Part shown: piece by piece, positions 27,844 to 35,669 of the stretch | How positions within the stretch are numbered: position 1 is the stretch's first letter | Layout of the letters: every line of letters begins with the position of its first letter | Assembly (NCBI GenBank): GCA_024710355.1 | Contig: JANJUX010000051.1 | Coordinates: 17,101-81,100 of the forward strand | Source: Candidatus Rifleibacteriota bacterium | Lineage (GTDB): Bacteria > Muiribacteriota > Ozemobacteria > Ozemobacterales > Ozemobacteraceae | DNA: 64,000 bases | Direction: 5' to 3' | Made by a program: the position numbers and the translations under genes | Notes under the pieces: model-generated | Database searches by the model: none | What the model saw: the letters and a program-made list of their open reading frames with translations, nothing else | What the model was told of the DNA's origin: nothing

Positions 27844-29283
27844 TCAGATTTTTTCGAGGTCTTCGCGCTGCAGATTCAGATTTTTCAGGGCCCGGTAAAA
27901 AGTGGCCTTGTGGATGCCAAGGAATTCTGAAGCTTTGGTGATGTTTCCGCCCGCAAGGCGGTAGGCATGGCGAAGCTCTTCGGCAGAAAACTTTCTTTCG
28001 CCGTTGACCGACTGAGGGACTCTTATACCGCCATTGCCTGCAACAGCGGTGTCATCGGGCATGCCGAGTGCGATGGGCTGTCGATCAGGTGTAATGGCGA
28101 CTTCGGTATAGCCTGTGGTGCCGGCATAGCGTGCTGCGTTCATGCGTTCCTCATACCATTCTTTCAGAGCCCGAAGCCCGATAACATCGGTCTGATTTTC
28201 GGCAAAGAGTCTTTCCATGAGGTTGCGCAGTTCTCTGACGTTGCCCGGCCACTGATACTGCTTCAGCAATTGTACCGCCTCGCGTGTCAGGCATGCGACA
28301 TTGCGGCCGTATTTCTGGTTGAACTGCCTGATAAAATACTGAATCAGCAGTTCGAGATCTTCGCTTCTCTGCCTGAGTGGCGGAATACGTATCTGCAACG
28401 CGTTGATGCGGTAAAAAAGGTCAGACCGGAAAACGTTTTCGAGGCTGGCTTTTTCGAGATTGCGGTTGGTGGCGGCAATAATTCTGACATCGACTTTAAT
28501 CGGGTTTTCGGAGCCGACCCTTTCGATCTGTGAAGTTTCAAGAACGCGCAGCAGTTTGGCCTGCGACAACTGCGGCAGGTCGCCAATTTCATCGAGAAAA
28601 AGGGTGCCGCCACTGGCGCGTTCGAAACGCCCGCGATGCGACTTGATCGCGCCGGTGAACGAACCTTTTTCGTGCCCGAACAACTCGCTTTCGAAGAGAG
28701 TATCAGTGATCGCCGAACAGTTCATGGTGACAAACGGGCCCCGGGCCCGCCGGCTCATCTGGTGAACAGCGGCGGCAATCCCTTCCTTGCCGGCACCTGT
28801 TTCGCCGGTAACCAGAACGGCGGCGTCAGACATCGCATACATTCTCACCTTGTTGAAAACCTGCTGCATGGCATCTGATACGCCAATCAGACCGCAGAAA
28901 CTGGCCTCTTCGATCATTGCCGGAGGTGTCGCCGAAACTTCCTGCAGCAGAATGCTTGTCAGTTCTTCGTTGCCTGGCCCGGGTCTGATTACAGAATCCA
29001 GCAGTAGCTGATGTACATTGCCACGGGTATCTTTCAGCGCCACACGAAAGCCACTCATGGCTGTGGCGTCGTGAGTCCGCTCGATCAATTCGACTATACC
29101 GGGTAATACCGGCTCAAGAATCTTGTCGACCGGCTTTTCCTGGAGCTCGGCAGCCGTATGACCGAGATACCCGGCCAGCCACTCAGGAATTTCATGAATG
29201 ACAAATCCGCCATCGACCATTTTTACGGTCAGATTGCGACTGGGCGGCAGAAGCAGCAGCGGGTGTCTTTCTGTGTTCATCAT
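27844..29283 (-). CDS. Sigma-54-dependent transcriptional activator (PAS-AAA+-Fis HTH)
   Basis: This is a 479-residue bacterial enhancer-binding protein. An N-terminal PAS-like sensory domain (about 15-110) replaces a receiver, so it is controlled by a ligand or partner rather than phosphorylation. The AAA+ core (about 130-370) has Walker A GETGAGKE, ESELFGHEKGSFTGA (the sigma-54 contact loop, here GSFTGA instead of GAFTGA), Walker B GGTLFLDEIGD and the arginine-finger region. A Fis-type helix-turn-helix (about 432-475, GGNITKASEFLGIHKATFYRAL) ends the protein. I find no -24/-12 site in the adjacent gap, so its targets are probably elsewhere. Confidence 0.94.
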   Translation of the reverse strand: MMNTERHPLLLLPPSRNLTVKMVDGGFVIHEIPEWLAGYLGHTAAELQEKPVDKILEPVLPGIVELIERTHDATAMSGFRVALKDTRGNVHQLLLDSVIRPGPGNEELTSILLQEVSATPPAMIEEASFCGLIGVSDAMQQVFNKVRMYAMSDAAVLVTGETGAGKEGIAAAVHQMSRRARGPFVTMNCSAITDTLFESELFGHEKGSFTGAIKSHRGRFERASGGTLFLDEIGDLPQLSQAKLLRVLETSQIERVGSENPIKVDVRIIAATNRNLEKASLENVFRSDLFYRINALQIRIPPLRQRSEDLELLIQYFIRQFNQKYGRNVACLTREAVQLLKQYQWPGNVRELRNLMERLFAENQTDVIGLRALKEWYEERMNAARYAGTTGYTEVAITPDRQPIALGMPDDTAVAGNGGIRVPQSVNGERKFSAEELRHAYRLAGGNITKASEFLGIHKATFYRALKNLNLQREDLEKI

Positions 29284-29479
29284 ATTTTAAAGCATATTAC
29301 AATTTTGCCCGGTATTTTTCAACCCGCCGCCGGTGAACCGCGAAAATCTGTGACCTGCAGTAAAGCGCATGTTTTTGCAGCAGATATGGTGAATTGCAAA
29401 AATATCGTCAGGTATTTTCAGGCATCTGCCGATTAGTGACGCGTATCGCCATATCTGAAAAGTTCTGCCGGAAAACCTA

Positions 29480-30988
29480 ATGATCAGACCTGAAACTATG
29501 CAAAAATTTCTGCTGGTGACGGCCATGCTGCTGCAGGTGGCTGTGGTTCCCCTGTTTGCCGATGCGATAAAGTTCGAATTCGACTATGATTCGCGGTCAT
29601 TCGTCGACAGTATGCGCCGTGACTGGACCGCTTACGTCTACGATACTGCCACCACTACCCCGGCTTTTGAAAAGCGGCAATATGATAAAAGTTTCATGGG
29701 CGGATACAGCGATCTTTATATGGCACTCAAGTCAGATCTTAACGAAACACATTATTTCGATATCAAGGAAAATCTGTATTACCGCAGTTATAACGATTCG
29801 GAGCCCCTCAGCCGCGATGTTGCCTCGTTCAGATACCGCGAACTCGATCATCTTTTGAATGTCACCTGGGGCATTGCCGCCGGTGATCATGATTACGCTC
29901 AGTTCGACTATTTCAACAACATTCTCGAGATTAAGGACCTGGAAAGTCTAAATTACAAATCACACCGTGGCCGGGCTCAGCTGACGCACGAATTCAACAT
30001 GCGCACCGATTTCAGTCTCTATGGTTCTTTTGAAGAACGGGAATACGATGTCGACATTGACAGTAACTTCAGAGAGGGCCGTGCCGGCTTCGAAGTTGCC
30101 TCAAGGCTGCCGGGTCACGACCGCTATGTACAGGTGGCTGCCTCGACAAGAGGCGACAGAGATTATTTTGAGAATTTTCCGGGAGCGATGTCGGCCAAAA
30201 ATGCGGTCGATTATTACACCACTTATGCGAAAAACCCGCGTGATGACGACCCGCAGGCCCGCTACATGCGTGAACGTCGACGCGGAGAGCTATATCTGCG
30301 TGCGTTTGGCGAGCTGATCAATCGCGAATACGTGAAACTCGACAACAAGATGGGCGAGGTGACGGCAGGTTTTGAGACTGCTTACGATGCGGCGGGCGAT
30401 CTGACTCTGCGACTTCGTGATACTTATCGCAAAACCGATTTTGACCGTGAATCACCTTTGCATTTTCAGCATGATGGTCACAGTAACTATCTGGCTCTGG
30501 CGGTTGACTATTATTACAGTGCCAATATGGCCCAGACCGTTACACTGAGCGATGAACTCAATAAATTCGTGGCGGCCGGCAGCGAAAACTTTCGAATCAA
30601 CGCTCTCACCTACGAAGGTTTTTTTACTTATGGCAAATCGCGGGCAAGCCTTGTTCTTGGCGCGTTGCGCCGCCGCTATGATGAAAAAAGAGTTTTATAC
30701 CCTGATGAAGACGAACTCAGGGCTATTCTCGGCTACGACTATCTGATCACCGAGACCCTCAGGTTTCGCATGAAGTCAGAATTTGTCGACCGTGACTATC
30801 TTGAATTTGAAAATTATCTGTATTCAACTCACAGTCGCAACGGCTGGCGGGTAGGGGTAGAAAAATCCTTCAGTTCCTCGAACTCTCTTGAACTGGCATA
30901 CCAGGAAAACAACGAAAAGAACGATCTGCACACACAGAACAATCTCGAAGAAAAATCGATCGGGCTCAGCTGGATTTCGCATTTCTGA
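29480..30988 (+). CDS. Outer-membrane beta-barrel protein
   Basis: The product has up to 502 residues; an internal ATG at 29498 gives a tidier signal peptide (MQKFLLVTAMLLQVAVVPLFADA) and may be the true start. Neither start has a strong ribosome site. The mature protein consists of alternating aromatic beta-strands (DYDSRSF, HYFDIKENLYYRSYN, LTLRLRDTYRKTDF, YLALAVDYYYSANMAQ). It ends SWISHF, the C-terminal phenylalanine expected of a barrel folded by the Bam machinery. About 20 strands are plausible. Its cargo is unknown. The 196-base gap before it, shared with the sigma-54 activator, shows no strong promoter to my eye. Confidence 0.78.
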   Translation: MIRPETMQKFLLVTAMLLQVAVVPLFADAIKFEFDYDSRSFVDSMRRDWTAYVYDTATTTPAFEKRQYDKSFMGGYSDLYMALKSDLNETHYFDIKENLYYRSYNDSEPLSRDVASFRYRELDHLLNVTWGIAAGDHDYAQFDYFNNILEIKDLESLNYKSHRGRAQLTHEFNMRTDFSLYGSFEEREYDVDIDSNFREGRAGFEVASRLPGHDRYVQVAASTRGDRDYFENFPGAMSAKNAVDYYTTYAKNPRDDDPQARYMRERRRGELYLRAFGELINREYVKLDNKMGEVTAGFETAYDAAGDLTLRLRDTYRKTDFDRESPLHFQHDGHSNYLALAVDYYYSANMAQTVTLSDELNKFVAAGSENFRINALTYEGFFTYGKSRASLVLGALRRRYDEKRVLYPDEDELRAILGYDYLITETLRFRMKSEFVDRDYLEFENYLYSTHSRNGWRVGVEKSFSSSNSLELAYQENNEKNDLHTQNNLEEKSIGLSWISHF

Positions 30989-31025
30989 TAAGGAACCGCG
31001 GTATTTTATAAATTCAGCGTTTTTG

Positions 31026-31054
31026 TTGTAGACATCATGGGTATGTGATACAAT
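31026..31054 (+). promoter_or_regulatory. Extended -10 promoter giving a leaderless or nearly leaderless mRNA
   Basis: TTGTAG (31026-31031), a 17-base spacer ending in TGA, and TACAAT (31049-31054). The predicted start at about 31061 is only about three bases before the ATG at 31064, and no Shine-Dalgarno sequence is present. Confidence 0.5.
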
Positions 31055-31063
31055 TAATTGCCT

Positions 31064-31843
31064 ATGCTAGCTATTGCCTTTACCGGAGTAATTCAGCACG
31101 AAGTCGAGCAGGCTCAGCTTCGCAGACTGACAGCGTCGGTAAGGGCAGACGCGGGTACGGGCTGCATTGTCGTTTGCAATGCAGATGGTCTGTTTGCCTC
31201 GGCCGCAAGACTTGAGGCGCAGATTGAAGTGCTCTTTGACAGTGGAATCGATGTGGTTTTCCTCGGTGAACAGGCCATTGCCAGAAATGCCGGCCGCTCT
31301 GCTCTCATGCAGTCTGACCGGCCTCTGATAAGACCTGCAAACCTGGCCAGAACCTGCCCGGGGCGTGGTTCGCTGCTTTTTGGCGGCACCGAAAAGTCAT
31401 TCTGGATGCTGAGCGTGGTCGATGGTACCGGTAAAATTCCGGTTGAGCCACCGCACGTTTTTCTTGATAAATTTTTCAGAAACAAAACCGACGACTTGCC
31501 CGTAATCATTAATGTGAATGGCACAGACTTCGATTACCGTCAGGCTCTCGCATGGCGGTATGGCTCAGACAGGGCAGGTGTTCTTTTCTTCGGCTGCGGG
31601 ACCGGTTCTCCGACAGTTGTCGCCCCAGGTGAAGGCTGCTTTCTGCAGCAGGATACCGGTTCAGTGGTTACCGATCGCTCGATCGGTGGTCTGACGCCGG
31701 CGTGTTGGTGGCAGAGGCGGATTGAACGATTACCGGTTTCACCCGTCTCTGAGTGGGGGCTGTTGCGCTGTGATTATACGCTGGTCTGGCTCAATGGTAA
31801 TGGAAAACCGCAAAAACATCTGCAGAAGACTGTTATGCTATAG
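31064..31843 (+). CDS. YmdB-like metallophosphoesterase fold lacking metal ligands
   Basis: The 259-residue product aligns along its length with the YmdB/TIGR00282 phosphodiesterase family. It keeps RPANLA, the CIVVCNADG strand, SGIDVVFLGEQA, PVIINVNGT and the C-terminal GSPTVVAPGEGCFLQQDTGSVV block. The family uses D8, E39-N40, N67-H68, H150, H175 and H177 to bind two metals. Here the first aspartate is absent (AFTG), GENA is CNAD, GNHAWD is GEQAIA, DFHAE is NVNGT, and GTHTHVPT is GCGTGSPT. It is therefore probably catalytically dead and may act as a binding protein. It lies upstream of the HD-GYP gene (55-base gap), likely on one transcript. Confidence 0.75.
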   Translation: MLAIAFTGVIQHEVEQAQLRRLTASVRADAGTGCIVVCNADGLFASAARLEAQIEVLFDSGIDVVFLGEQAIARNAGRSALMQSDRPLIRPANLARTCPGRGSLLFGGTEKSFWMLSVVDGTGKIPVEPPHVFLDKFFRNKTDDLPVIINVNGTDFDYRQALAWRYGSDRAGVLFFGCGTGSPTVVAPGEGCFLQQDTGSVVTDRSIGGLTPACWWQRRIERLPVSPVSEWGLLRCDYTLVWLNGNGKPQKHLQKTVML

Positions 31844-31897
31844 CTGCAGCGATTCGACTGAATTCTGATACGTCAATTTTAAGGAGACCACAGCAAG

Positions 31898-33706
31898 GTG
31901 GCCGAAGGTTTAAAGGTTTTACATCAGCAGCTTCTCTATGAAGCCCAGAAGCAGATTCTTTCCAGCGGAAAGAATACCGATGTGATTCTTCAGATTCTCA
32001 GCCGTACTTCTGTCGACCTCTTTGGCAAAAAGGGCTTTGGTGTTCTTTTTTACGACGCTTCGGCCCAGATTTCGCGAATAAGATTCAACGATGGTTTCAG
32101 CGTAAAGTCGCTGAACTTTCACTGCGAAGAATTTACCCGCAGCAAGCTTGAAAGGCGCCCTTTCCCGGCCGGCCCGGTTGCTGATGAAAGCGGCGAAACG
32201 CATGTTTTGATCCCTTTGGGGCCAGACAGCGACCCATTCGGGGTCCTTCTCCTCCAGGAAATGTCGAGCAGTGAGGCTGGCACACTGGCTGCCTTCCGCG
32301 AACTGGCGACCACCTCGATCAGCACTTTCCTTGAAGTCGAGCTGGTCAGGCTGCGCATGGAAGAAATGGGTGCCCTGCTCGAAGTTGGCCGGGTCGTGAG
32401 CTCAACCCTTGATCTGCGTGAACTGCTGACCAAGATCATGAGCACCGCAACCAAGGTTATGCGCTGCGAAACCTCGACCGTTTATCTGGTTGATGAACAG
32501 ACTAACGAGCTGTATTTTCACATTGTTTCCGGCGATCCGAACGTTGGCGCCAAGCTCCAGGAAATCCGTCTGCCGATGGGTACCGGCCTGGCCGGCTGGT
32601 GCGCGCAGAATAACAAGCCCGTCATCGTTCCGGATACCGAAAAAGATCCACGCTTCTTCAAGGGTGCCGATAAAAAGTCAGGCTTTGTCACCAGATCGAT
32701 GATCTGTGTGCCGATGCGTCTCAAAGACAGGGTTGTCGGCGTTCTGCAGGTTCTCAACCGCACCGGCGATATTCCCTTCAATGATCACGATCTCGAAACA
32801 CTCGAAAATGTCGCCAATCAGGCGGTTTCGGCCATCGAAAACGCCCGTCTCTACGAAAATATCCAGAAAGTTTATCTTTCTACCATTGAAGTTCTCGCCA
32901 CCGCGATTGATGCCAAAGACCCATATACCCAGGGTCATTCACGCCGGGTTACCCAGTATTCGGTTGCGATTGCCGAAGAACTCAACCTGTCGCCAAAAGA
33001 AGTCGAAAGCATTCGTTATGCCGGGCTTCTGCACGATGTTGGCAAAATCGGTATCAAAGACAGCATTATTCGCAAACCTGGTCGTCTGACCGACGAAGAA
33101 TACGCCATCATCAAGAAGCACCCGGCAATCGGTGCTAAAATTCTGCGTCCGGTAGACTTTCTCGCCGACAAGATCCCGGGGGTGCTGCATCACCACGAAT
33201 ATTATGATGGCCGCGGTTACCCCGAGCACCTGACCGGAGAAAATATCCCGCTCGCCGGTCGCATCATCTGCGTTGCCGACGCCTTTGATGCCATGACCAC
33301 CAATCGCCCGTACCGCAAAGGCCTGACTGTTAAAACCGCAGTTGGCGAACTGCAGAAATTCTCGGGCAAACAGTTTGACCCGGTATGTGTCGAAGCATTC
33401 ATGCGCGCCTTTGATCGCAAGCTTTTCCAGTATTTCGTCAAGGTCGAAGATTCTGACGACATGGTTCTGATCGATGACGAAAGCGAAAGCCGTGACCCGG
33501 CCGAAGGCATTCATGGCGAACTCGACAGCCAGCCGTATCCGCCCATGGCTGCCCACGAAATGAAAGACGACAAAAAGCTCGAAAGTCAGCCTTATCCACC
33601 GGTCATTCCACCACATGCCGAAATCAAGACTGATGACAAGACACAGGCCGAGAAGCCATCGTCACAGCCTTATCCGCCAATTACCGGTAATGAGAAGCCG
33701 GAATAA
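31898..33706 (+). CDS. GAF-GAF-HD-GYP cyclic-di-GMP phosphodiesterase
   Basis: This 602-residue cytoplasmic enzyme is predicted to degrade cyclic-di-GMP. The GTG at 31898 follows AAGGAG. A divergent GAF-like domain (about 25-150) and a clear GAF domain (about 170-320, with YLVDEQTNELYFHIVSG, GTGLAGWCAQ, SMICVPM and GVLQVLN) precede HD-GYP (about 335-500). HD-GYP motifs are GHSRRV, LLHDVGKIGI, KKHPAIGAKIL, HHHEYYDGRGYP and ADAFDAMTTNRPYRK, all intact. The C-terminal tail of about 90 residues is low-complexity and carries SQPYPP three times. Its stop codon is four bases from the 3' end of a group II intron lying on the other strand. Confidence 0.95.
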   Translation: MAEGLKVLHQQLLYEAQKQILSSGKNTDVILQILSRTSVDLFGKKGFGVLFYDASAQISRIRFNDGFSVKSLNFHCEEFTRSKLERRPFPAGPVADESGETHVLIPLGPDSDPFGVLLLQEMSSSEAGTLAAFRELATTSISTFLEVELVRLRMEEMGALLEVGRVVSSTLDLRELLTKIMSTATKVMRCETSTVYLVDEQTNELYFHIVSGDPNVGAKLQEIRLPMGTGLAGWCAQNNKPVIVPDTEKDPRFFKGADKKSGFVTRSMICVPMRLKDRVVGVLQVLNRTGDIPFNDHDLETLENVANQAVSAIENARLYENIQKVYLSTIEVLATAIDAKDPYTQGHSRRVTQYSVAIAEELNLSPKEVESIRYAGLLHDVGKIGIKDSIIRKPGRLTDEEYAIIKKHPAIGAKILRPVDFLADKIPGVLHHHEYYDGRGYPEHLTGENIPLAGRIICVADAFDAMTTNRPYRKGLTVKTAVGELQKFSGKQFDPVCVEAFMRAFDRKLFQYFVKVEDSDDMVLIDDESESRDPAEGIHGELDSQPYPPMAAHEMKDDKKLESQPYPPVIPPHAEIKTDDKTQAEKPSSQPYPPITGNEKPE

Positions 33707-33709
33707 GCG

Positions 33710-35608
33710 ATCGAGTAGGAAATGGGTGATTATTTCACCCATTGTCCTCTCACACCACCGTACGTACCGTTCGGTATACGGCGGTTCAATGGTTTTGATG
33801 CAGCACCTCGTATCTGACTGATATGTCATCATATCCGATGGATACGAGGTATTTATTTGTTAATGACCTTTTCAGAACAGGACTTCCAGCCGTTCGCCAG
33901 TAACCCAGCCTGGTGTTCGCCCACATCCATGCCCGCTCTTCAGGAATCCCTAGCTGCTTCAGATTTCGGAATTTCGCACTGATCTTCTTCCATTGCTTCC
34001 ATATATACTGACGTATTCTCCGTCTTATCCATTCGTTAAGTTCGGATATACGCTCCCTCATATCTGCAATGGCATAGTAACCCAGCCAGCCTGTGGTGAA
34101 AACTTTTGTTTCCAGTAGAATCTGGCTGATCGATCTTCCTCTTCTGCGACTGGTAATCATTCTAACCCTCTTTTTGAAGGTCTCAAGGGGCTTATGATGT
34201 GGTCTTATTCCCGTTTTCTTTCCTGTTTTATACAGTGAGAAGCCAAGAAATTTCATTCTTAGCGGGCTTCCGACACGGCTCTTTTCCCGATTAACCTTGA
34301 GTTTAAGCTTTCCTTCAAGGAATCTGACACATCCGGCCATCACTCTGGCAGCAGCTCTCCGACTTTTGACGTAAATATTACAGTCATCCGCATACCTTAC
34401 GAACCTATGATTTCTGCTTTCCAGAAGTCTGTCAAAGCTTGTGAGATAAATATTGCTGAGCAACGGAGAAAGATTGCCGCCTTGCGGGGTTCCTTCCTCT
34501 GTCGGACTTACGAGACCACCAGTCAGAACGCCACTCCGAAGGAATTTGCGTATCAGGTTGATTATCCGTTCGTCTTTCACATGCTCTCTCAACATTCTGA
34601 CCAGCAGATCATGATTTACGGTGTCGAAATATCTGGCGAGATCAATGTCTACGACATTGGAGTATCCATGCTCATAATATTCCTTCGCCCGTTTAATCGC
34701 CTGCTGTGCACTTCGCTTCGGACGAAACCCGAAACTGCTTTCAGAGAAAGTTGGCTCGAATATCGGTTGTAATACCTGCACGATTGCCTGCTGAACCATA
34801 CGGTCTATTACCGTTGGTACACCAAGCAGTCGTTTCCCCCCGTCGGGCTTAGGAATCTCGACTCTTTTAACCGGTTGGGGGCGGTATTTTCCGCTTGCCA
34901 GCTCTTCCAGCAAATTGCTCCCATGCGTTCTCAGATAAGGCAGCATTTGATCGACCGTCATCCCGTCAATACCAGCGCTACCACCATTCTGCTTCACCCG
35001 CTTGAATGCCTGATTCAGATTATTTCTATCGAGCACCATTTCGAGCAAAGCATCTGCACCCATCTTCGCTTCGCCTTTTGGTATAACGGCGCTATGCGCT
35101 CCTCTGTTACTTTCCGGTTCCACCGTATCATTGCAGAGGTAGCCTGTTGGAACAGTATTCGGCAGTCGTTGCGTCATTATGCCTTCCATACGATCGAAGA
35201 TTAACCATTGTTCGGCCCTTCGCGCATCGCTGCGCTAATATGGCCTCTGCTGACTTCTTGTAGATCAGTGGGGCATTGCTGCCCCACCTGTCGCTGTGGG
35301 TTGTCTAACCATCCCTCTTGTCGGCGACCACTACAAGATCTCCCCGGGTAAGAACGATAACTTTTCCCTCATATACCCGCCGCATCTACACCGCTGACCT
35401 CGGGCAGTATTGGACTTTGCTTTGTTAGGCAAGCTCGTCCAGTCATGCAATGCCTTATATACGGTTCTTGTTCATCGGGCCGAGGGTTTGCCTCCAGCTT
35501 CCTTCAGATTCCACCTCACGGTGGACACCCTTGCCTTTGGCTAACAGTTCCTGCTGCCAAGCCTGTAGCGGACTTGCACCGCCGAGTTATCGCCCATGCC
35601 GGGCGCAC
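33710..35608 (-). mobile_element. Group IIC intron, apparently complete
   Basis: A ribozyme and its maturase gene lie on the minus strand. The 5' end at 35608 reads GTGCGCCCGGCATGGGCG, the conserved start of bacterial group II introns. Bases 35190-35608 are structured domains I-IV with no gene. Domain V lies at about 33754-33786 (CCGTATACC, GAAC loop, GGTA, CG bulge, TACGG). Domain VI is the hairpin at 33721-33743, followed by CCTACTCGAT at the 3' end, the class C signature. The 5' exon is the terminator of the WbpM-like gene: the intron begins two bases after its TTTTTT run. That is the normal target of class C introns. Length is about 1.9 kb; ends are estimated to within one or two bases. 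Confidence 0.9.
33786..35177 (-). CDS. ltrA: Group II intron reverse transcriptase/maturase (class C)
   Basis: This 463-residue intron-encoded protein helps its intron splice and copies it into new sites. The reverse transcriptase has GGSAGIDGMTVDQ, GKRLLGVPTVIDRMVQQAI, FSESSFGFRPKRSA, VDIDLARYFDTVNH, GTPQGGNLSPLLSNI and the catalytic YADD (RFVRYADDCNIYV). A maturase X domain follows (about 335-440; TTGWLGYYAIAD). The protein ends at YEVLHQNH without an HNH endonuclease, as in class C introns. I choose the ATG at 35177, which has GGAAGG four bases before it; an ATG twelve bases upstream is possible. The frame is open and all motifs are intact, so the element may be active. Its stop codon abuts domain V. 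Confidence 0.96.
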   Translation of the reverse strand: MTQRLPNTVPTGYLCNDTVEPESNRGAHSAVIPKGEAKMGADALLEMVLDRNNLNQAFKRVKQNGGSAGIDGMTVDQMLPYLRTHGSNLLEELASGKYRPQPVKRVEIPKPDGGKRLLGVPTVIDRMVQQAIVQVLQPIFEPTFSESSFGFRPKRSAQQAIKRAKEYYEHGYSNVVDIDLARYFDTVNHDLLVRMLREHVKDERIINLIRKFLRSGVLTGGLVSPTEEGTPQGGNLSPLLSNIYLTSFDRLLESRNHRFVRYADDCNIYVKSRRAAARVMAGCVRFLEGKLKLKVNREKSRVGSPLRMKFLGFSLYKTGKKTGIRPHHKPLETFKKRVRMITSRRRGRSISQILLETKVFTTGWLGYYAIADMRERISELNEWIRRRIRQYIWKQWKKISAKFRNLKQLGIPEERAWMWANTRLGYWRTAGSPVLKRSLTNKYLVSIGYDDISVRYEVLHQNH

Positions 35609-35610
35609 TT

Positions 35611-35648
35611 AAAAAAGAAGCCCCCGAAATCAAGTTTCCGGGGGCTTC
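35611..35648 (-). terminator. Rho-independent terminator of the WbpM-like gene, used as group IIC intron target
   Basis: On the minus strand GAAGCCCCCGG pairs with the CGGGGGCTTC arm (10 base pairs plus an AAA/TTT extension across one bulged base) around a short loop. TTTTTT follows at 35616-35611. The gene stop is 22 bases upstream. Confidence 0.9.
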
Positions 35649-35669
35649 TTCTATGTTGGCAACCTGTCG

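Noticed and set aside
29284..29479. Sigma-54 (-24/-12) promoter next to the sigma-54 activator gene
   Set aside because: TGGTGAATTGC near 29387 has GG and GC elements but their spacing is four bases too short.
32939..33616. 225-codon open frame antisense to the HD-GYP gene
   Set aside because: It mirrors the codon pattern of a gene with intact catalytic motifs, has no ribosome-binding site or recognisable domain, and similar antisense frames occur opposite most genes here.
33710..35608. Prophage or integrative element
   Set aside because: No integrase, transposase, phage structural gene or long flanking direct repeat is present; the only mobile DNA is the intron.
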